Made by a program: the position numbers and the translations under genes. 64,000 nucleotides of DNA, taken from assembly GCA_903842065.1 (NCBI GenBank), contig CAIMKZ010000017.1:62001-126000 (forward strand), written 5' to 3'. The notes beneath the pieces were generated by a model. The model did no database searches, was not told where the DNA came from, and saw only the letters and a list, made by a program, of their open reading frames with translations. This document shows, piece after piece, positions 34,929 through 43,393 of this stretch; positions within the stretch are counted from its first letter, which is position 1; each line of letters opens with the position of its first letter. Source of the DNA: an uncultured Acidobacteriaceae bacterium (GTDB lineage Bacteria; Acidobacteriota; Terriglobia; Terriglobales; Acidobacteriaceae).

Positions 34929-36356
34929 CTACTGCATCGGCGCCAGATATGGGATGTAGCGCGCAAACAGCCAGCTGAAGAAGAACACCAGTGGCGCGTT
35001 CACCATCAGTTGCAGCACGCCGAAGCCGACAATGTCGCGCGCCTTCAACCGCAGAATCCCCAGCAGCGGCAGCATCCAGAACGGGTTGATCAGATTGGGC
35101 AGCGCCTCGGCGGCGTTGTAGATCTGCACCACCCAGCCCAGATGCACGTGGTGCACCTTCGCGGCCTCCAGAACATACGGAGCCTCAATGACCCACTTGC
35201 TTCCGCCCGAAGGCACAAACATTCCGATCATCGCCGAGTAAAGCGCAACCAGCAGCGGATACGTGCCCGGCGTGGTGAACCGCGCGAAGACTCCGGCCAG
35301 CCAGTCGCTCATGCCCGTGCCAACGATCATGCCGAAGATCGCCGCGTAAAAAGGGAACTGAATCAACACGCCGCCGGTGGCGGGAATGCAATCTGCAACG
35401 GCGCGGATAAAGTTTCTCGGACGCCAGTGCAGCAGCAAACCCACAGCAATGAAGATCAGGTTGTAGGTGTTCAGGTCCAGTGCCGCCAGAGCGCCCTGCG
35501 GCGACGAGCGGAAGACATCGACGATATACCAGCCCAGAATCCCGACCACTATCAGCGTGAGCAGCGGGCTGTACTCCAGCCATTCGCCAGGCTTGGTACG
35601 CGGCTCCATTGTGTGCGTCTCGGGCTCACAGTCGATGCCGAACTGCCCGGCGGTTTTGGAGTTGGCCGCAGAAGGGCAGCTGAAGTAAGCGACGATCGTC
35701 GATGCAACCACAAGCGACAGCGCCATAAAAATGCCCTGCCACAAAAAGATCGTCTGCCGCAGCGGAATCACGCCCGCGATTGCAAACAGCGAAGCCGGGA
35801 TGGCGCTCTTGGTAGCCATCATCATCGCCGCCGAAGACGAGAGCCCCAGCGCCCACACAGCGCCCAGCCCGAGATAGCCAGCGGCTCCGGCGGCGCGGTA
35901 GTCCAGCGTCTTGATGCGATGCGCCATCTCCCGGCAGAGCAGTCCGCTGAAGATCAGGCTCAACCCCCAGGAGAGAAACGAGGTCAGCATCGAGAAGAGC
36001 GCGATGAAGGCGACTGCGCCGCGTCCGGTCTTGGGGATGGCGGCGAGGATGCGGATGAGCCGGCTGACGACCGGCGTTGTGGCCACTACATAGCCGCCGA
36101 TAATCACCATCACCATTTGCATGGTGAAGGGAACCAGCGCCCAGAAGTTTTTCCCGCCCTGCACAGCCAGAGTCGACGGCGAGATGCCCAGCAGCAGGCC
36201 GAAGAGAAACACAACCACAACCCCCGCCAGCGCAAACACCAGCGGATCGGGAAACCAACGCTCGCTCCACACCGCTAACTTCAGTCCAAACTGCGCCAAC
36301 TTGCCTTCGCTCACTGAAGTGGCTTGCTTGCTCTGCTGCGGCTGTTCCTGGTTCAT
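34929..36356 (-). CDS. Short-chain fatty acid transporter (AtoE family)
   Basis: A 475-residue polytopic carrier matching the AtoE/DcuC-like short-chain fatty acid family. ATG at 36356 behind GGAGAG; the frame to 36479 is not used. About 11-12 helices. Family blocks seen are SERWFPDPLVFALAGVVVV near the start, GRGAVAFIALFSMLTSFLSWGLSLIFSG, the VIEAPYVLEAAKVHH block near residue 385 and WVVQIYNAAEALPNLINPFWMLPLLG. It would import acetate to butyrate-type acids with protons. No ato catabolic genes are adjacent. Confidence 0.88.
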   Translation of the reverse strand: MNQEQPQQSKQATSVSEGKLAQFGLKLAVWSERWFPDPLVFALAGVVVVFLFGLLLGISPSTLAVQGGKNFWALVPFTMQMVMVIIGGYVVATTPVVSRLIRILAAIPKTGRGAVAFIALFSMLTSFLSWGLSLIFSGLLCREMAHRIKTLDYRAAGAAGYLGLGAVWALGLSSSAAMMMATKSAIPASLFAIAGVIPLRQTIFLWQGIFMALSLVVASTIVAYFSCPSAANSKTAGQFGIDCEPETHTMEPRTKPGEWLEYSPLLTLIVVGILGWYIVDVFRSSPQGALAALDLNTYNLIFIAVGLLLHWRPRNFIRAVADCIPATGGVLIQFPFYAAIFGMIVGTGMSDWLAGVFARFTTPGTYPLLVALYSAMIGMFVPSGGSKWVIEAPYVLEAAKVHHVHLGWVVQIYNAAEALPNLINPFWMLPLLGILRLKARDIVGFGVLQLMVNAPLVFFFSWLFARYIPYLAPMQ

Positions 36357-36502
36357 GCTGACTCTCCGCGATTTGATAGAGATATGCCCGCGCCACGGCG
36401 GATTGCAGGCTCGCGCGCAGGACGGGCAAATGGTTGCAGCGATTATAGCGATGCAAGGGTGGATCAATCGCTGGCGCAACGCACTGCGGGCGCGCGATTC
36501 GT

Positions 36503-37399
36503 TCAGCGGCTATCGGCCGCCGCCGACTGCTCATGCGCGTGATAACTCGACCGCACCAGCGGCCCGCTCTCCACGTGCCGGAATCCCAGCGCCAGCGCCT
36601 CGCGCTTCAACTCGGCAAACTCCCCCGGCGTATAGAGCCGCGTCATCGGCAGATGATCGCGCGAGGGGCGCAGATACTGGCCGATCGTCAGAATGTTGCA
36701 GCCCACTTGGGCAAGATCGCGGAAGACTTCAAGCAGCTCGCGGGTCTCCTCGCCGAGCCCAACCATCACTCCGGACTTTGTCGCCCCTAAGGGATTCAGC
36801 TCTTTTGCGTAGCGCAGCAGTTCAAGCGACCGCTGATATCGCGCTCCCGAGCGCACCACCGGGTAGAGCCGCGGCACAGACTCGATGTTGTGGTTCAAAA
36901 TGTCGGGCCGGGCATCGACAACGGAGCGGATCGACTCCGGGTCACCCTGAAAGTCGGGGATCAGCACCTCAACCTTGCAGTTGGGACTTAAGCGGCGTAT
37001 CTCCTCAATCACCATGGCGAAGACGCGCGCGCCGCCCAGCAGATCGTCGTCGCGATTCACGCTGGTAATGACGGCAAACTCCAGCGAGAGCGTTGCGATA
37101 GCTTCCGCCACCCGCCGTGGCTCGTCGAAGTCGATCGGATCGGGCCGTCCCTTTGGCACCGCGCAGAATCCGCATCGCCGCGTACAGAGATTGCCGAGCA
37201 GCATGAACGTAGCGGTACGGTGGTGCCAGCACTCGCCGATGTTCGGGCAGTGTGCGCTCTCGCAAACCGTGTGCAGGTTCAGCGACCGTGCCAGCCGCTT
37301 CAGCTCGTGGTAGTTCTCCCCATGTGGCGAGGGCACGCGCAGCCAATCCGGTTTCGGTGCCGGTGTGCGCAGCGCTGGCTCAATCTGGATCAACTCCAT
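36503..37399 (-). CDS. lipA: Lipoyl synthase
   Basis: A 298-residue radical-SAM enzyme that inserts two sulphurs into octanoyl carrier domains. The auxiliary cluster motif is CESAHCPNIGEC (~47-58) and the radical-SAM motif CTRRCGFC (~73-80), with GDFQGDPESI-type spacing and C-terminal SSYHA(H)E, whose Ser is the conserved RSSYH(A) auxiliary-cluster ligand. ATG at 37399 overlaps the stop of the upstream iron exporter gene (TGATG). No lipB seen. Its product is required by GcvH and 2-oxoacid dehydrogenases. Confidence 0.96.
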   Translation of the reverse strand: MELIQIEPALRTPAPKPDWLRVPSPHGENYHELKRLARSLNLHTVCESAHCPNIGECWHHRTATFMLLGNLCTRRCGFCAVPKGRPDPIDFDEPRRVAEAIATLSLEFAVITSVNRDDDLLGGARVFAMVIEEIRRLSPNCKVEVLIPDFQGDPESIRSVVDARPDILNHNIESVPRLYPVVRSGARYQRSLELLRYAKELNPLGATKSGVMVGLGEETRELLEVFRDLAQVGCNILTIGQYLRPSRDHLPMTRLYTPGEFAELKREALALGFRHVESGPLVRSSYHAHEQSAAADSR

Positions 37400-38604
37400 C
37401 ACATTCCGCCCGCGCCCAGCAGCAAGCCGACGCCATAGGTCACAGCGCCTTCAACCGCGCCCACCACCGTCATCTCCATGCCCGACGACCACCACGACCG
37501 CACTGTGATCAAACTCTTGGCCGCGCCCACAGCAAAGTGCGCCACCAGCGAAATCACCGCCGCCGCAATCACCGCTGAGATACCGTTCATAAAGAAGAAG
37601 GGAATAATCGGAATCGCCGCTCCAACAGCCGTCGATAGCGCGCCCGAACAGGCCGAGACAATCGGATTCGCCAGCGCTTCCTCGCTTGAGCCCAGCCGCT
37701 CGCTGGTCAGAGCGCGCAGCAGTTGCTCGGGGTCGCTGGCAATGTGGTTCACCGTGGCGTGCGCCGCGTCCTCGGGCAGTCCCTTCACCTGGTAGTAGAG
37801 CGCCAGCAGCTCGCGCGCCTCCGGGCCGTTCATGTTAATGGCTTCGCGCTCGCGCTCCACTTCGGCGTCGAAGATCTCCCGCTTGCTCTTGGCCGCAAGA
37901 TACGCGCCCGAACCCATCGACAGTGCCGAAGCAATCAGCCCTGAGAGTCCCGCCAGCAGCACATACTTGCTGTCTCCTGCCGTCGCGCCCGATACGCCCG
38001 ACACGATCCCGAAGATCGCTCCCAGCCCGTCGTTCACGCCGTAGACGGCGTCGCCGATCCAGTCGCCCGGTTGCTTGCGCCCCTGGTTGCGCTTGGCCAG
38101 CATCTCTTCCAGCACCGCCTTGGCCTCGATCTTCGGCGCGCCTGCCGGTGCCTGGTAGTGACCCCGCAGCAGAGAACCCAGCTCCCGGTAGTGGTCCTTC
38201 TCCTCCTCGATCACGTGGTCCAGAATGGCGATCGAACCCTCGTCGCCCAGCGCCTTCAACTGCTCGCCGTAGGTGGCAATGTGCCGGCTCTCCTCAATCT
38301 CAAGCCGCCTTAGCGCCATGCGTACGCCGCCGGCCCGGTTGGCCAGCGAGTCCGCCTCGCCTCCCGGCGCGCCCTTGTAGACTGGCTCCGCCCCGCCCAG
38401 TTCCTTGATGCGCTCGCCCCACAACTTCGCATGGTCCAACTCTGCAACAGCCAGATGCCGCAGCACCTGCGCCCGCACAGCATCCGCATCGCGGTCCGCA
38501 AGAGCGTTATACGTGTGGTAAGCCTCCATCTCGGCCTGCCAGTTGCTCTCGATTGCCTCAATAATCTTCTTTACTCTTGCCGGGTTCATCGCCACTTCAG
38601 CCAT
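37399..38604 (-). CDS. Ferritin-like / VIT1-CCC1 fusion iron exporter (MbfA type)
   Basis: A 401-residue fusion. Residues ~8-155 are a ferritin-like four-helix domain, with metal ligands in EAYHTY, AELDHAKLW, EIEESRHIATYGE and EEEKDHYRELG. Residues ~175-401 form the VIT1/CCC1 membrane domain (GDAVYGVNDGLGAIFGIVSG, SMGSGAYLAAKSKREIFDAEV, NPIVSACSGALSTAVGAAIPIIPFFF), ~5 helices. The plan is that of MbfA, shown in rhizobia to export iron and resist peroxide. ATG at 38604 behind GGAGGATAGGA. Its stop overlaps lipA's start, linking iron handling to an Fe-S enzyme. Confidence 0.9.
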   Translation of the reverse strand: MAEVAMNPARVKKIIEAIESNWQAEMEAYHTYNALADRDADAVRAQVLRHLAVAELDHAKLWGERIKELGGAEPVYKGAPGGEADSLANRAGGVRMALRRLEIEESRHIATYGEQLKALGDEGSIAILDHVIEEEKDHYRELGSLLRGHYQAPAGAPKIEAKAVLEEMLAKRNQGRKQPGDWIGDAVYGVNDGLGAIFGIVSGVSGATAGDSKYVLLAGLSGLIASALSMGSGAYLAAKSKREIFDAEVEREREAINMNGPEARELLALYYQVKGLPEDAAHATVNHIASDPEQLLRALTSERLGSSEEALANPIVSACSGALSTAVGAAIPIIPFFFMNGISAVIAAAVISLVAHFAVGAAKSLITVRSWWSSGMEMTVVGAVEGAVTYGVGLLLGAGGM

Positions 38605-38954
38605 TCCTATCCTCCGCTCGCGTTTCTATAGAGATGTTCAAAGCCGCCGCCCCGGCGCACACAATCCTCCGCGCGCACTGACCCACGATTGACCCCCTCA
38701 AAAAACGCACTCAACGTCCTAATTGTATGCACCGCCCATCCCTGCGCGAAATCCCCTCGCCCGCCGCCACAAACTCCTGCATCCAATTTCACTTCCCACC
38801 CCCGCCGTCTCCCGTATAGTGTTGATGCAGCGGAAATCGGCCGGAAACTCCTCTCCGGCTACTGTTTCAACCGGTTCAGCCGGCGCAGGAATCTCCTGTG
38901 TGCGGCGCATCGAGGCCATCGGCCCGAATCAACAGCAAGCGGAGAGCAAAAATT
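38605..38954 (+). promoter_or_regulatory. Intergenic leader of the sugar permease gene with a LacI-like dyad
   Basis: A 350-base interval between divergent genes, no credible ORF. It contains TTTCAACCGGTTCAGC at 38865-38880, whose core AACCGGTT (38869-38876) is a perfect palindrome of the kind bound by LacI/GalR regulators. TATAGT (~38815) may be a -10. A LacI-type regulator gene is not visible in the window. Confidence 0.35.
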
Positions 38955-40259
38955 ATGGCAACTGAAGCAAAACCCAAAGCCCGGCTAACATCGCCCGGAC
39001 TCTTTGTCCCGTTCATCGCCATCACCACGCTGTACTTCCTCTTTGGCTTTGTCACCAACCTCACCAGCCAGGGCCTCGTCCCCGAATTGCAGAAGGTCTT
39101 CGCCATCGAGAGCATTCCTCTGTGGCAGGCAACGCTGGCCAGCGCGGCATTCTTCCTGGCCTACTTCGTCTTCGCCACCCCGACCGCCTTGCTCATTGAG
39201 AAGATCGGTTACAAGGGAACCATGATGACCGCGCTCTTCGTGCAGGTCATCGGCGCGCTGCTCTTCCTGCCCGCCGCGCAATTCGTCTCCTTCAAGCTCT
39301 TCCTCGTCGCCATCTTCGTCATCGGCGCGGGCGTTGCGGGTCTCCAGACGTCGGTCAACCCGTACGCCGCCCTGCTCGGGCCCGAGGAAACTTCGGCAGT
39401 CCGCCTCAACCTCGGCCAGGCCTGCAACTCCGTCGGCGCAACCATCGCCCCGTACATCGTGGGCGCATTCATCCTCACAAGTGTTGACCGCGACCCAGCC
39501 ACGCTCACCAACGCCTCCGCCGCCGAGCGCCACATCTACCAGATGGGCATCGCAGGCACTGTGCGCATGCCCTACATCATTGTGGCTGTCGTGCTGGTGC
39601 TGCTCGGCATCGCCATCGGCTTTGCCCGCCTGCCCCACGTCACTGGCGAACAGCAGACCGACGCCGCTCCCGCCGCCAAGCGCAGCATCTGGAGCTACCG
39701 CCACACAGTTCTCGGTGCGCTCGGCATCTTCCTCTACGTCGGCGTTGAAGTCGGCCTGGCGGTCGTCATGGTCGGATACTTCTCCAGCGCCGCGCACAAT
39801 GGCCTCAACATTCTCACCCTGCCTGCCGCGCAAAAGCTCGTCACCTTCTACTGGATGGGCGCGCTCGTCGGCCGTCTCCTCGCCCCCGCTATGCTCGCCA
39901 AGGCCAAGGCCGGCAAGCTGCTCGGCATCTTCGGCCTGGTCGCCGCGCTCCTCGTCGTAGTCGGAATCTTCACCCCCGGCTATGCCGCCGTTGGCGCGCT
40001 GATACTCTGCGGCTTCTTCAACTCCATCATGTTCCCGACCATCTTCGCCCTCGGCGTCGCCGGTCTCGGACCCATGACCAGCCGCGGCTCCGGCATCATC
40101 TCCATGGCCGTCGTCGGCGGCGCAATCGTCCCGGTGCTCATCAACTGGATCGTTGGACAGTCCAGCTACATGATCGCCCTCATCATCCCGGTCATCGGCT
40201 ACCTCTACATCGCCTGGTACGGCGTCTCCGGCTCAAAACACGCGCAGACCGCCAGCTAG
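38955..40259 (+). CDS. Sugar:proton symporter, FHS family (FucP/GluP-like)
   Basis: A 434-residue major facilitator carrier with 12 helices. Family signatures: FVPFIAITTLYFLFGFVTNLTSQGLVPELQK region (~15-45) with the Asn expected of fucose/glucose permeases, the GYKGTMM loop, and GLQTSVNPYAALLGPEETSAVRLNLGQACNSVG (~131-163), the NPY...NxxQ block for sugar binding. ATG at 38955 behind GGAGAG. Substrate could be fucose, glucose or galactose; motifs do not decide. Followed by a strong terminator. Confidence 0.9.
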   Translation: MATEAKPKARLTSPGLFVPFIAITTLYFLFGFVTNLTSQGLVPELQKVFAIESIPLWQATLASAAFFLAYFVFATPTALLIEKIGYKGTMMTALFVQVIGALLFLPAAQFVSFKLFLVAIFVIGAGVAGLQTSVNPYAALLGPEETSAVRLNLGQACNSVGATIAPYIVGAFILTSVDRDPATLTNASAAERHIYQMGIAGTVRMPYIIVAVVLVLLGIAIGFARLPHVTGEQQTDAAPAAKRSIWSYRHTVLGALGIFLYVGVEVGLAVVMVGYFSSAAHNGLNILTLPAAQKLVTFYWMGALVGRLLAPAMLAKAKAGKLLGIFGLVAALLVVVGIFTPGYAAVGALILCGFFNSIMFPTIFALGVAGLGPMTSRGSGIISMAVVGGAIVPVLINWIVGQSSYMIALIIPVIGYLYIAWYGVSGSKHAQTAS

Positions 40260-40293
40260 AAAGTCCGCACCTCGCGAGTACACGAATAACAAA

Positions 40294-40325
40294 AGGGCAC
40301 GGAACTCTAAAGTTCCGTGCCCTTA
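40294..40325 (+). terminator. Intrinsic terminator of the sugar permease gene
   Basis: AAGGGCACGGAACT / AGTTCCGTGCCCTT, a perfect 14-bp stem with CTAA loop, followed by AATATTT. AAAA upstream suggests it may work in both directions toward the convergent M24 gene. Confidence 0.8.
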
Positions 40326-40360
40326 ATATTTGCAAGAGCCGTCATCATTGTCTGAAGTTG

Positions 40361-40414
40361 TCATCCTGAACGACCGGACGCGTAGCGGAAGAGAGTCGAA
40401 GGACCTGCGGTTGC
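40361..40414. repeat. Interspersed repeat family C
   Basis: GTCATCCTGAACGACC...GAGTCGAAGGACCTGCGGTTG. A second copy lies at 57367-57420, inside the ybeY coding region. Start and end blocks are conserved while the middle differs. Confidence 0.7.
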
Positions 40415-40436
40415 CCTTCGACGAGCCTGCTCCGCC

Positions 40437-41618
40437 CTAAATCCTAACCAGCTCCCGCTGCATCTTCCCCGTCACCCAAGCCCGCCCCGACTCCGTCATC
40501 ATGTCGATCTCGCTGCGCACCCCAAACTCCGGCAGATAGATCCCCGGCTCCACCGAAAAACAAGTATTCGCCAGCAGCCGACGCTCGTCGTGGGTCTCCA
40601 GGTTATCGAGATGCGCTCCGGCCCCATGTAGCTCGCGCTCGATGTTGTGGCCCGTGCGATGCGTAAAGTACTCGCCAAACCCCGCCGCGCGAATCACATC
40701 CCGCGCCGCATCGTCAGCCTCCCAGCCACGAATCGCCCTTCCCTGAGCAAATGCGGCTTCCACCCGAGCAATCGCCGCATCGCGCGCATTGCGCACGGTC
40801 TCAAAGACTAGTTGCTCTCGCTCTGAAGGCTCCCGGCCTACCACGCCGGTCCAGGTAATGTCGTACCAGATCGAGCCCGGCTTATCCACCCGGCCCCAGA
40901 TGTCGATCAGCAGAAAATCACCCTCGCAAATCGCCGCCGAATTCTCCGCCGTAGGCTCGTAGTGCGAGTCAGAAGTGTTGGCGTTCACGCTCACGTCCGG
41001 CCCGTTCTCCCACACCAGGCCTTCGCGCCGCATCGCCTCGCCCAGCCACTGCACCATGTCGAACTCGGTCACCCGTCCCGCGCCGCCCGACGCTGGCCGC
41101 AGCCTCCGCCCAATCTCCTTCCAGGCCTCGGCCACAATCCCGTCGATCGCTCTCTGCGCCACGAAGTGGCTCTCCACCTGCTCAGGCGTAAGCACGGCTT
41201 CAAATTGACTGACGAGATCGGCCGAACTCACAATCTCCTTGCCCAGCCCGCGCAGAAACTCCACCGTCCCCGCGTCCACCATTGAGACGTACATGATGTC
41301 GTTGTTTGGCGAGTACTGCATGGCCAGCCGCCGCGCGCCGTCCAGCATCGCTGCCAAGTTCGCGTGCAGTTCCTGCCAGCTTGAGTAGGCGCACTTCGCG
41401 CCGGGCAGCGCATCCAGCCGCCCCGATTCCACGCGGTGAACAAGCTTCTTCGGCTCGCCCTTGGCCGGCACAAAGTAGTACCAGCGCCGCGTGATGTGCG
41501 CCGTGGGGTCCAGCCCCAGGATTCCTTCCGCTATCGGATCGCGGTGATGGTGATCGTAGAAAAGCCAGCCGTCAACGCCCGCCTCGCGGAGCGCGGCCTG
41601 CATCGCATCAAGTTTCAT
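40437..41618 (-). CDS. M24-family metallopeptidase (Xaa-Pro aminopeptidase type)
   Basis: A 393-residue cytoplasmic enzyme. N-terminal creatinase-like domain (1-~160), then the pita-bread catalytic domain, with ligands Asp in LLIDIWGRV, Asp in WYDITWTG, His in THRTGHNIERE, Glu in FSVEPGIYL and Glu in RSEIDMM. It lacks a signal peptide. The motif set matches Xaa-Pro peptidases and close relatives, and the substrate is inferred only from family. Convergent with the permease gene, upstream of repeat family B. Confidence 0.88.
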   Translation of the reverse strand: MKLDAMQAALREAGVDGWLFYDHHHRDPIAEGILGLDPTAHITRRWYYFVPAKGEPKKLVHRVESGRLDALPGAKCAYSSWQELHANLAAMLDGARRLAMQYSPNNDIMYVSMVDAGTVEFLRGLGKEIVSSADLVSQFEAVLTPEQVESHFVAQRAIDGIVAEAWKEIGRRLRPASGGAGRVTEFDMVQWLGEAMRREGLVWENGPDVSVNANTSDSHYEPTAENSAAICEGDFLLIDIWGRVDKPGSIWYDITWTGVVGREPSEREQLVFETVRNARDAAIARVEAAFAQGRAIRGWEADDAARDVIRAAGFGEYFTHRTGHNIERELHGAGAHLDNLETHDERRLLANTCFSVEPGIYLPEFGVRSEIDMMTESGRAWVTGKMQRELVRI

Positions 41619-41656
41619 GCTGAGATTCTAGTACCGCCGACTAAGTTCCCGCGCCA

Positions 41657-41702
41657 GGTGCCCCATCCTCGCCGCGTCTTTGTCTTTGCGGCTAGGACGG
41701 GG
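41657..41702. repeat. Interspersed hairpin repeat family B
   Basis: GGTGCCCCATCCTCGCCGC...GCGGCTAGGACGGGG, an imperfect hairpin. Lies between the M24 gene and the 3' end of efp. Confidence 0.75.
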
Positions 41703-41722
41703 ACCACTCAGTTCACGCGCTC

Positions 41723-42295
41723 CTACGCCCGGCCCGCAAACTCCCGCGTCTCCGTATACACCTTTACGCGCTCGCCCTCTTGTATATAAAGCGGCGCCTG
41801 AATCTCGAGTCCCGTCTCGAGCCGCGCCAGCTTCGTCACATTGCCGCTGGTGTTGCCGCGCGCCCCCGGCTCGGTATACGTCACCGTCAACTCCACCTTC
41901 TCCGGCAGATCCAGCCCGATCGGGTTCCCGTTGTACTTGTGCAGTTGAATAATCACGCCCTCCACCAGAAACTCAAGCCCCTCGCCCATCATCTGCGGAG
42001 TCAGCCTGTGCGTATCGAAGCTCTCCTGGTCCAGAAAGTACGAGCCCTCGCTGTCGCTGTACAGATAGCTCGCCTCCACGGTCTCCAGGTCCGGCTCGGT
42101 GAACTTCTCTCCCGCCTTGAACGTCTTGTCGAAGACCGCCCGCGTCAGCAGGTTGCGCATCTTCAGCCGCACCAGTGTCTGGCCGCCCCGCGCTGTCGGC
42201 GTTGAAACCTCAACGTCCATGCAGTAAAAAGGCGTGTTCTCCATCTCAAAGTACATCTTCCGCTTTACTTCGATAGCTTCAATAACCGATGCCAT
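41723..42295 (-). CDS. efp: Elongation factor P, Arg-type loop
   Basis: A 190-residue factor that relieves ribosome stalling at polyproline. Three beta-barrel domains: KOW-like N domain (~1-65), OB domains (~66-128, with VEASYLYSDSEGSYFLDQESFDTH) and C-terminal (~130-190, with VELTVTYTEPGARGNTSGNVTK). The loop reads STPTARGGQTLVRLK, with Arg where most EF-Ps have the Lys that is beta-lysylated, so it should not be an EpmA substrate. It could be modified in the EarP-like (Arg-rhamnosyl) manner or act unmodified. No earP or epm gene visible. Confidence 0.93.
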   Translation of the reverse strand: MASVIEAIEVKRKMYFEMENTPFYCMDVEVSTPTARGGQTLVRLKMRNLLTRAVFDKTFKAGEKFTEPDLETVEASYLYSDSEGSYFLDQESFDTHRLTPQMMGEGLEFLVEGVIIQLHKYNGNPIGLDLPEKVELTVTYTEPGARGNTSGNVTKLARLETGLEIQAPLYIQEGERVKVYTETREFAGRA

Positions 42296-42341
42296 ATTCC
42301 CCTCAACTCCATCAATCTCGCGAGCCCGAAAATGAAAGCCC

Positions 42342-42387
42342 GGTGCCCCATCCTCGCCGCGCTTTTGTTTTTGCGGCCAGGGTGGGG
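42342..42387. repeat. Interspersed hairpin repeat family B
   Basis: GGTGCCCCATCCTCGCCGC...GCGGCCAGGGTGGGG, upstream of efp and downstream of the 42428-43276 gene. Both flanking genes are leftward. Confidence 0.75.
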
Positions 42388-42427
42388 CCCACGTCCATCC
42401 GGCCCTTCAAAAATTATAGGCTGTGCT

Positions 42428-43276
42428 CTACCGTTCCCCGCCGCCCGGCTCGCCTTCGTAGTGAATCGTCGATTCGGTCTCGAACTTCCGGTACTCTTTG
42501 AACTCGATACTGTTCACATAAGTCGAACTGCCGCTCTCCATGCGTACATTCGAGCGCCAAGGCAGCATATAGCTCTTACCCACAATCTTCACCGGCTCGT
42601 AGTCCACGCTCCGCTGGGCAAAGTTGATCGTAAAACCCGGCGGCAGGTCCAGCGTGTACGCAATCCTCACAACCTCACGGCTGCTCTCGTCCACAAACAC
42701 CTGGCCCCTGTACCCTACCTGCGCCACTTCTCCAGGCCCTGTGCTGCGGACCATAATCCCGCCGTCTTTAGGAATCTCGAAATCGAAGACCTCCGTCTGA
42801 TGCCCGCGCACGGTCATCTTCGCGTGCCAGCTGAACTCAGCCTTTGAATCCCCCTCGAAGATCTCGCTCAGTGCCGTCCCAAACTCGCCCGACGACATCG
42901 CTCCGCCCAGCGCCATGTGATCCACGCCCTTCACCGGCCTGTCATTGATGCTCACCACCTCGTAGTTCTCCCTGTGGTTGAAGTACGTCAGCCGCTCCAC
43001 GATCTTGTCGTTGCCCGCCCCCGGACCCCACGGCGGAATCCAGTTCGCGCCCCCGCGCGGCGCAATCGCGCTCGCCGTCAACTGCGTCGTCCGCGTCCGC
43101 AACGTGTACTGCGTACAGATAAAGTCAGGCAGCCAGTTCGTATACGCCAGCGCGTACTGCCGTGCCGCGGCAAGCGTCTGCGCCTGCTCGGGCGTCAGTG
43201 CAGGCCCGGCGCAAAGCCCCGCCTGCGCCATAGCCAGCCCCATCAATCCCACCGCCGCTGCACGAACAATCCTCAT
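42428..43276 (-). CDS. Secreted hypothetical protein of an acidobacterial family
   Basis: A 282-residue exported protein. Signal peptide ~1-23 (VGLMGLAMAQAGLCAG). Mature part has the pattern I associate with a family frequent in Acidobacteria: YTNWLPDFICTQYTLR near the N-terminus, VERLTYFNHRENYEVVSINDRP (~92-113), SSGEFGTALSEIFEGDSKAEFSW (~127-149), RSTGPGEVAQVGYRGQVFVD and beta strands to the end. Probably a lipoprotein-localisation-like beta sheet (inference). Cys ~54 may be unpaired. No enzymatic motif seen. Divergent from rpsA. Confidence 0.7.
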   Translation of the reverse strand: MRIVRAAAVGLMGLAMAQAGLCAGPALTPEQAQTLAAARQYALAYTNWLPDFICTQYTLRTRTTQLTASAIAPRGGANWIPPWGPGAGNDKIVERLTYFNHRENYEVVSINDRPVKGVDHMALGGAMSSGEFGTALSEIFEGDSKAEFSWHAKMTVRGHQTEVFDFEIPKDGGIMVRSTGPGEVAQVGYRGQVFVDESSREVVRIAYTLDLPPGFTINFAQRSVDYEPVKIVGKSYMLPWRSNVRMESGSSTYVNSIEFKEYRKFETESTIHYEGEPGGGER

Positions 43277-43393
43277 CGCACCCGCTCCGCTCCCCTCACT
43301 CTACAACTGAGACGGAATCCCAACCCACAAAGCCCCAAAACTGCCTCGCCCATTCCTTTACCCGCCCCAGCATGGGAAAATTGTAGTGAAACC

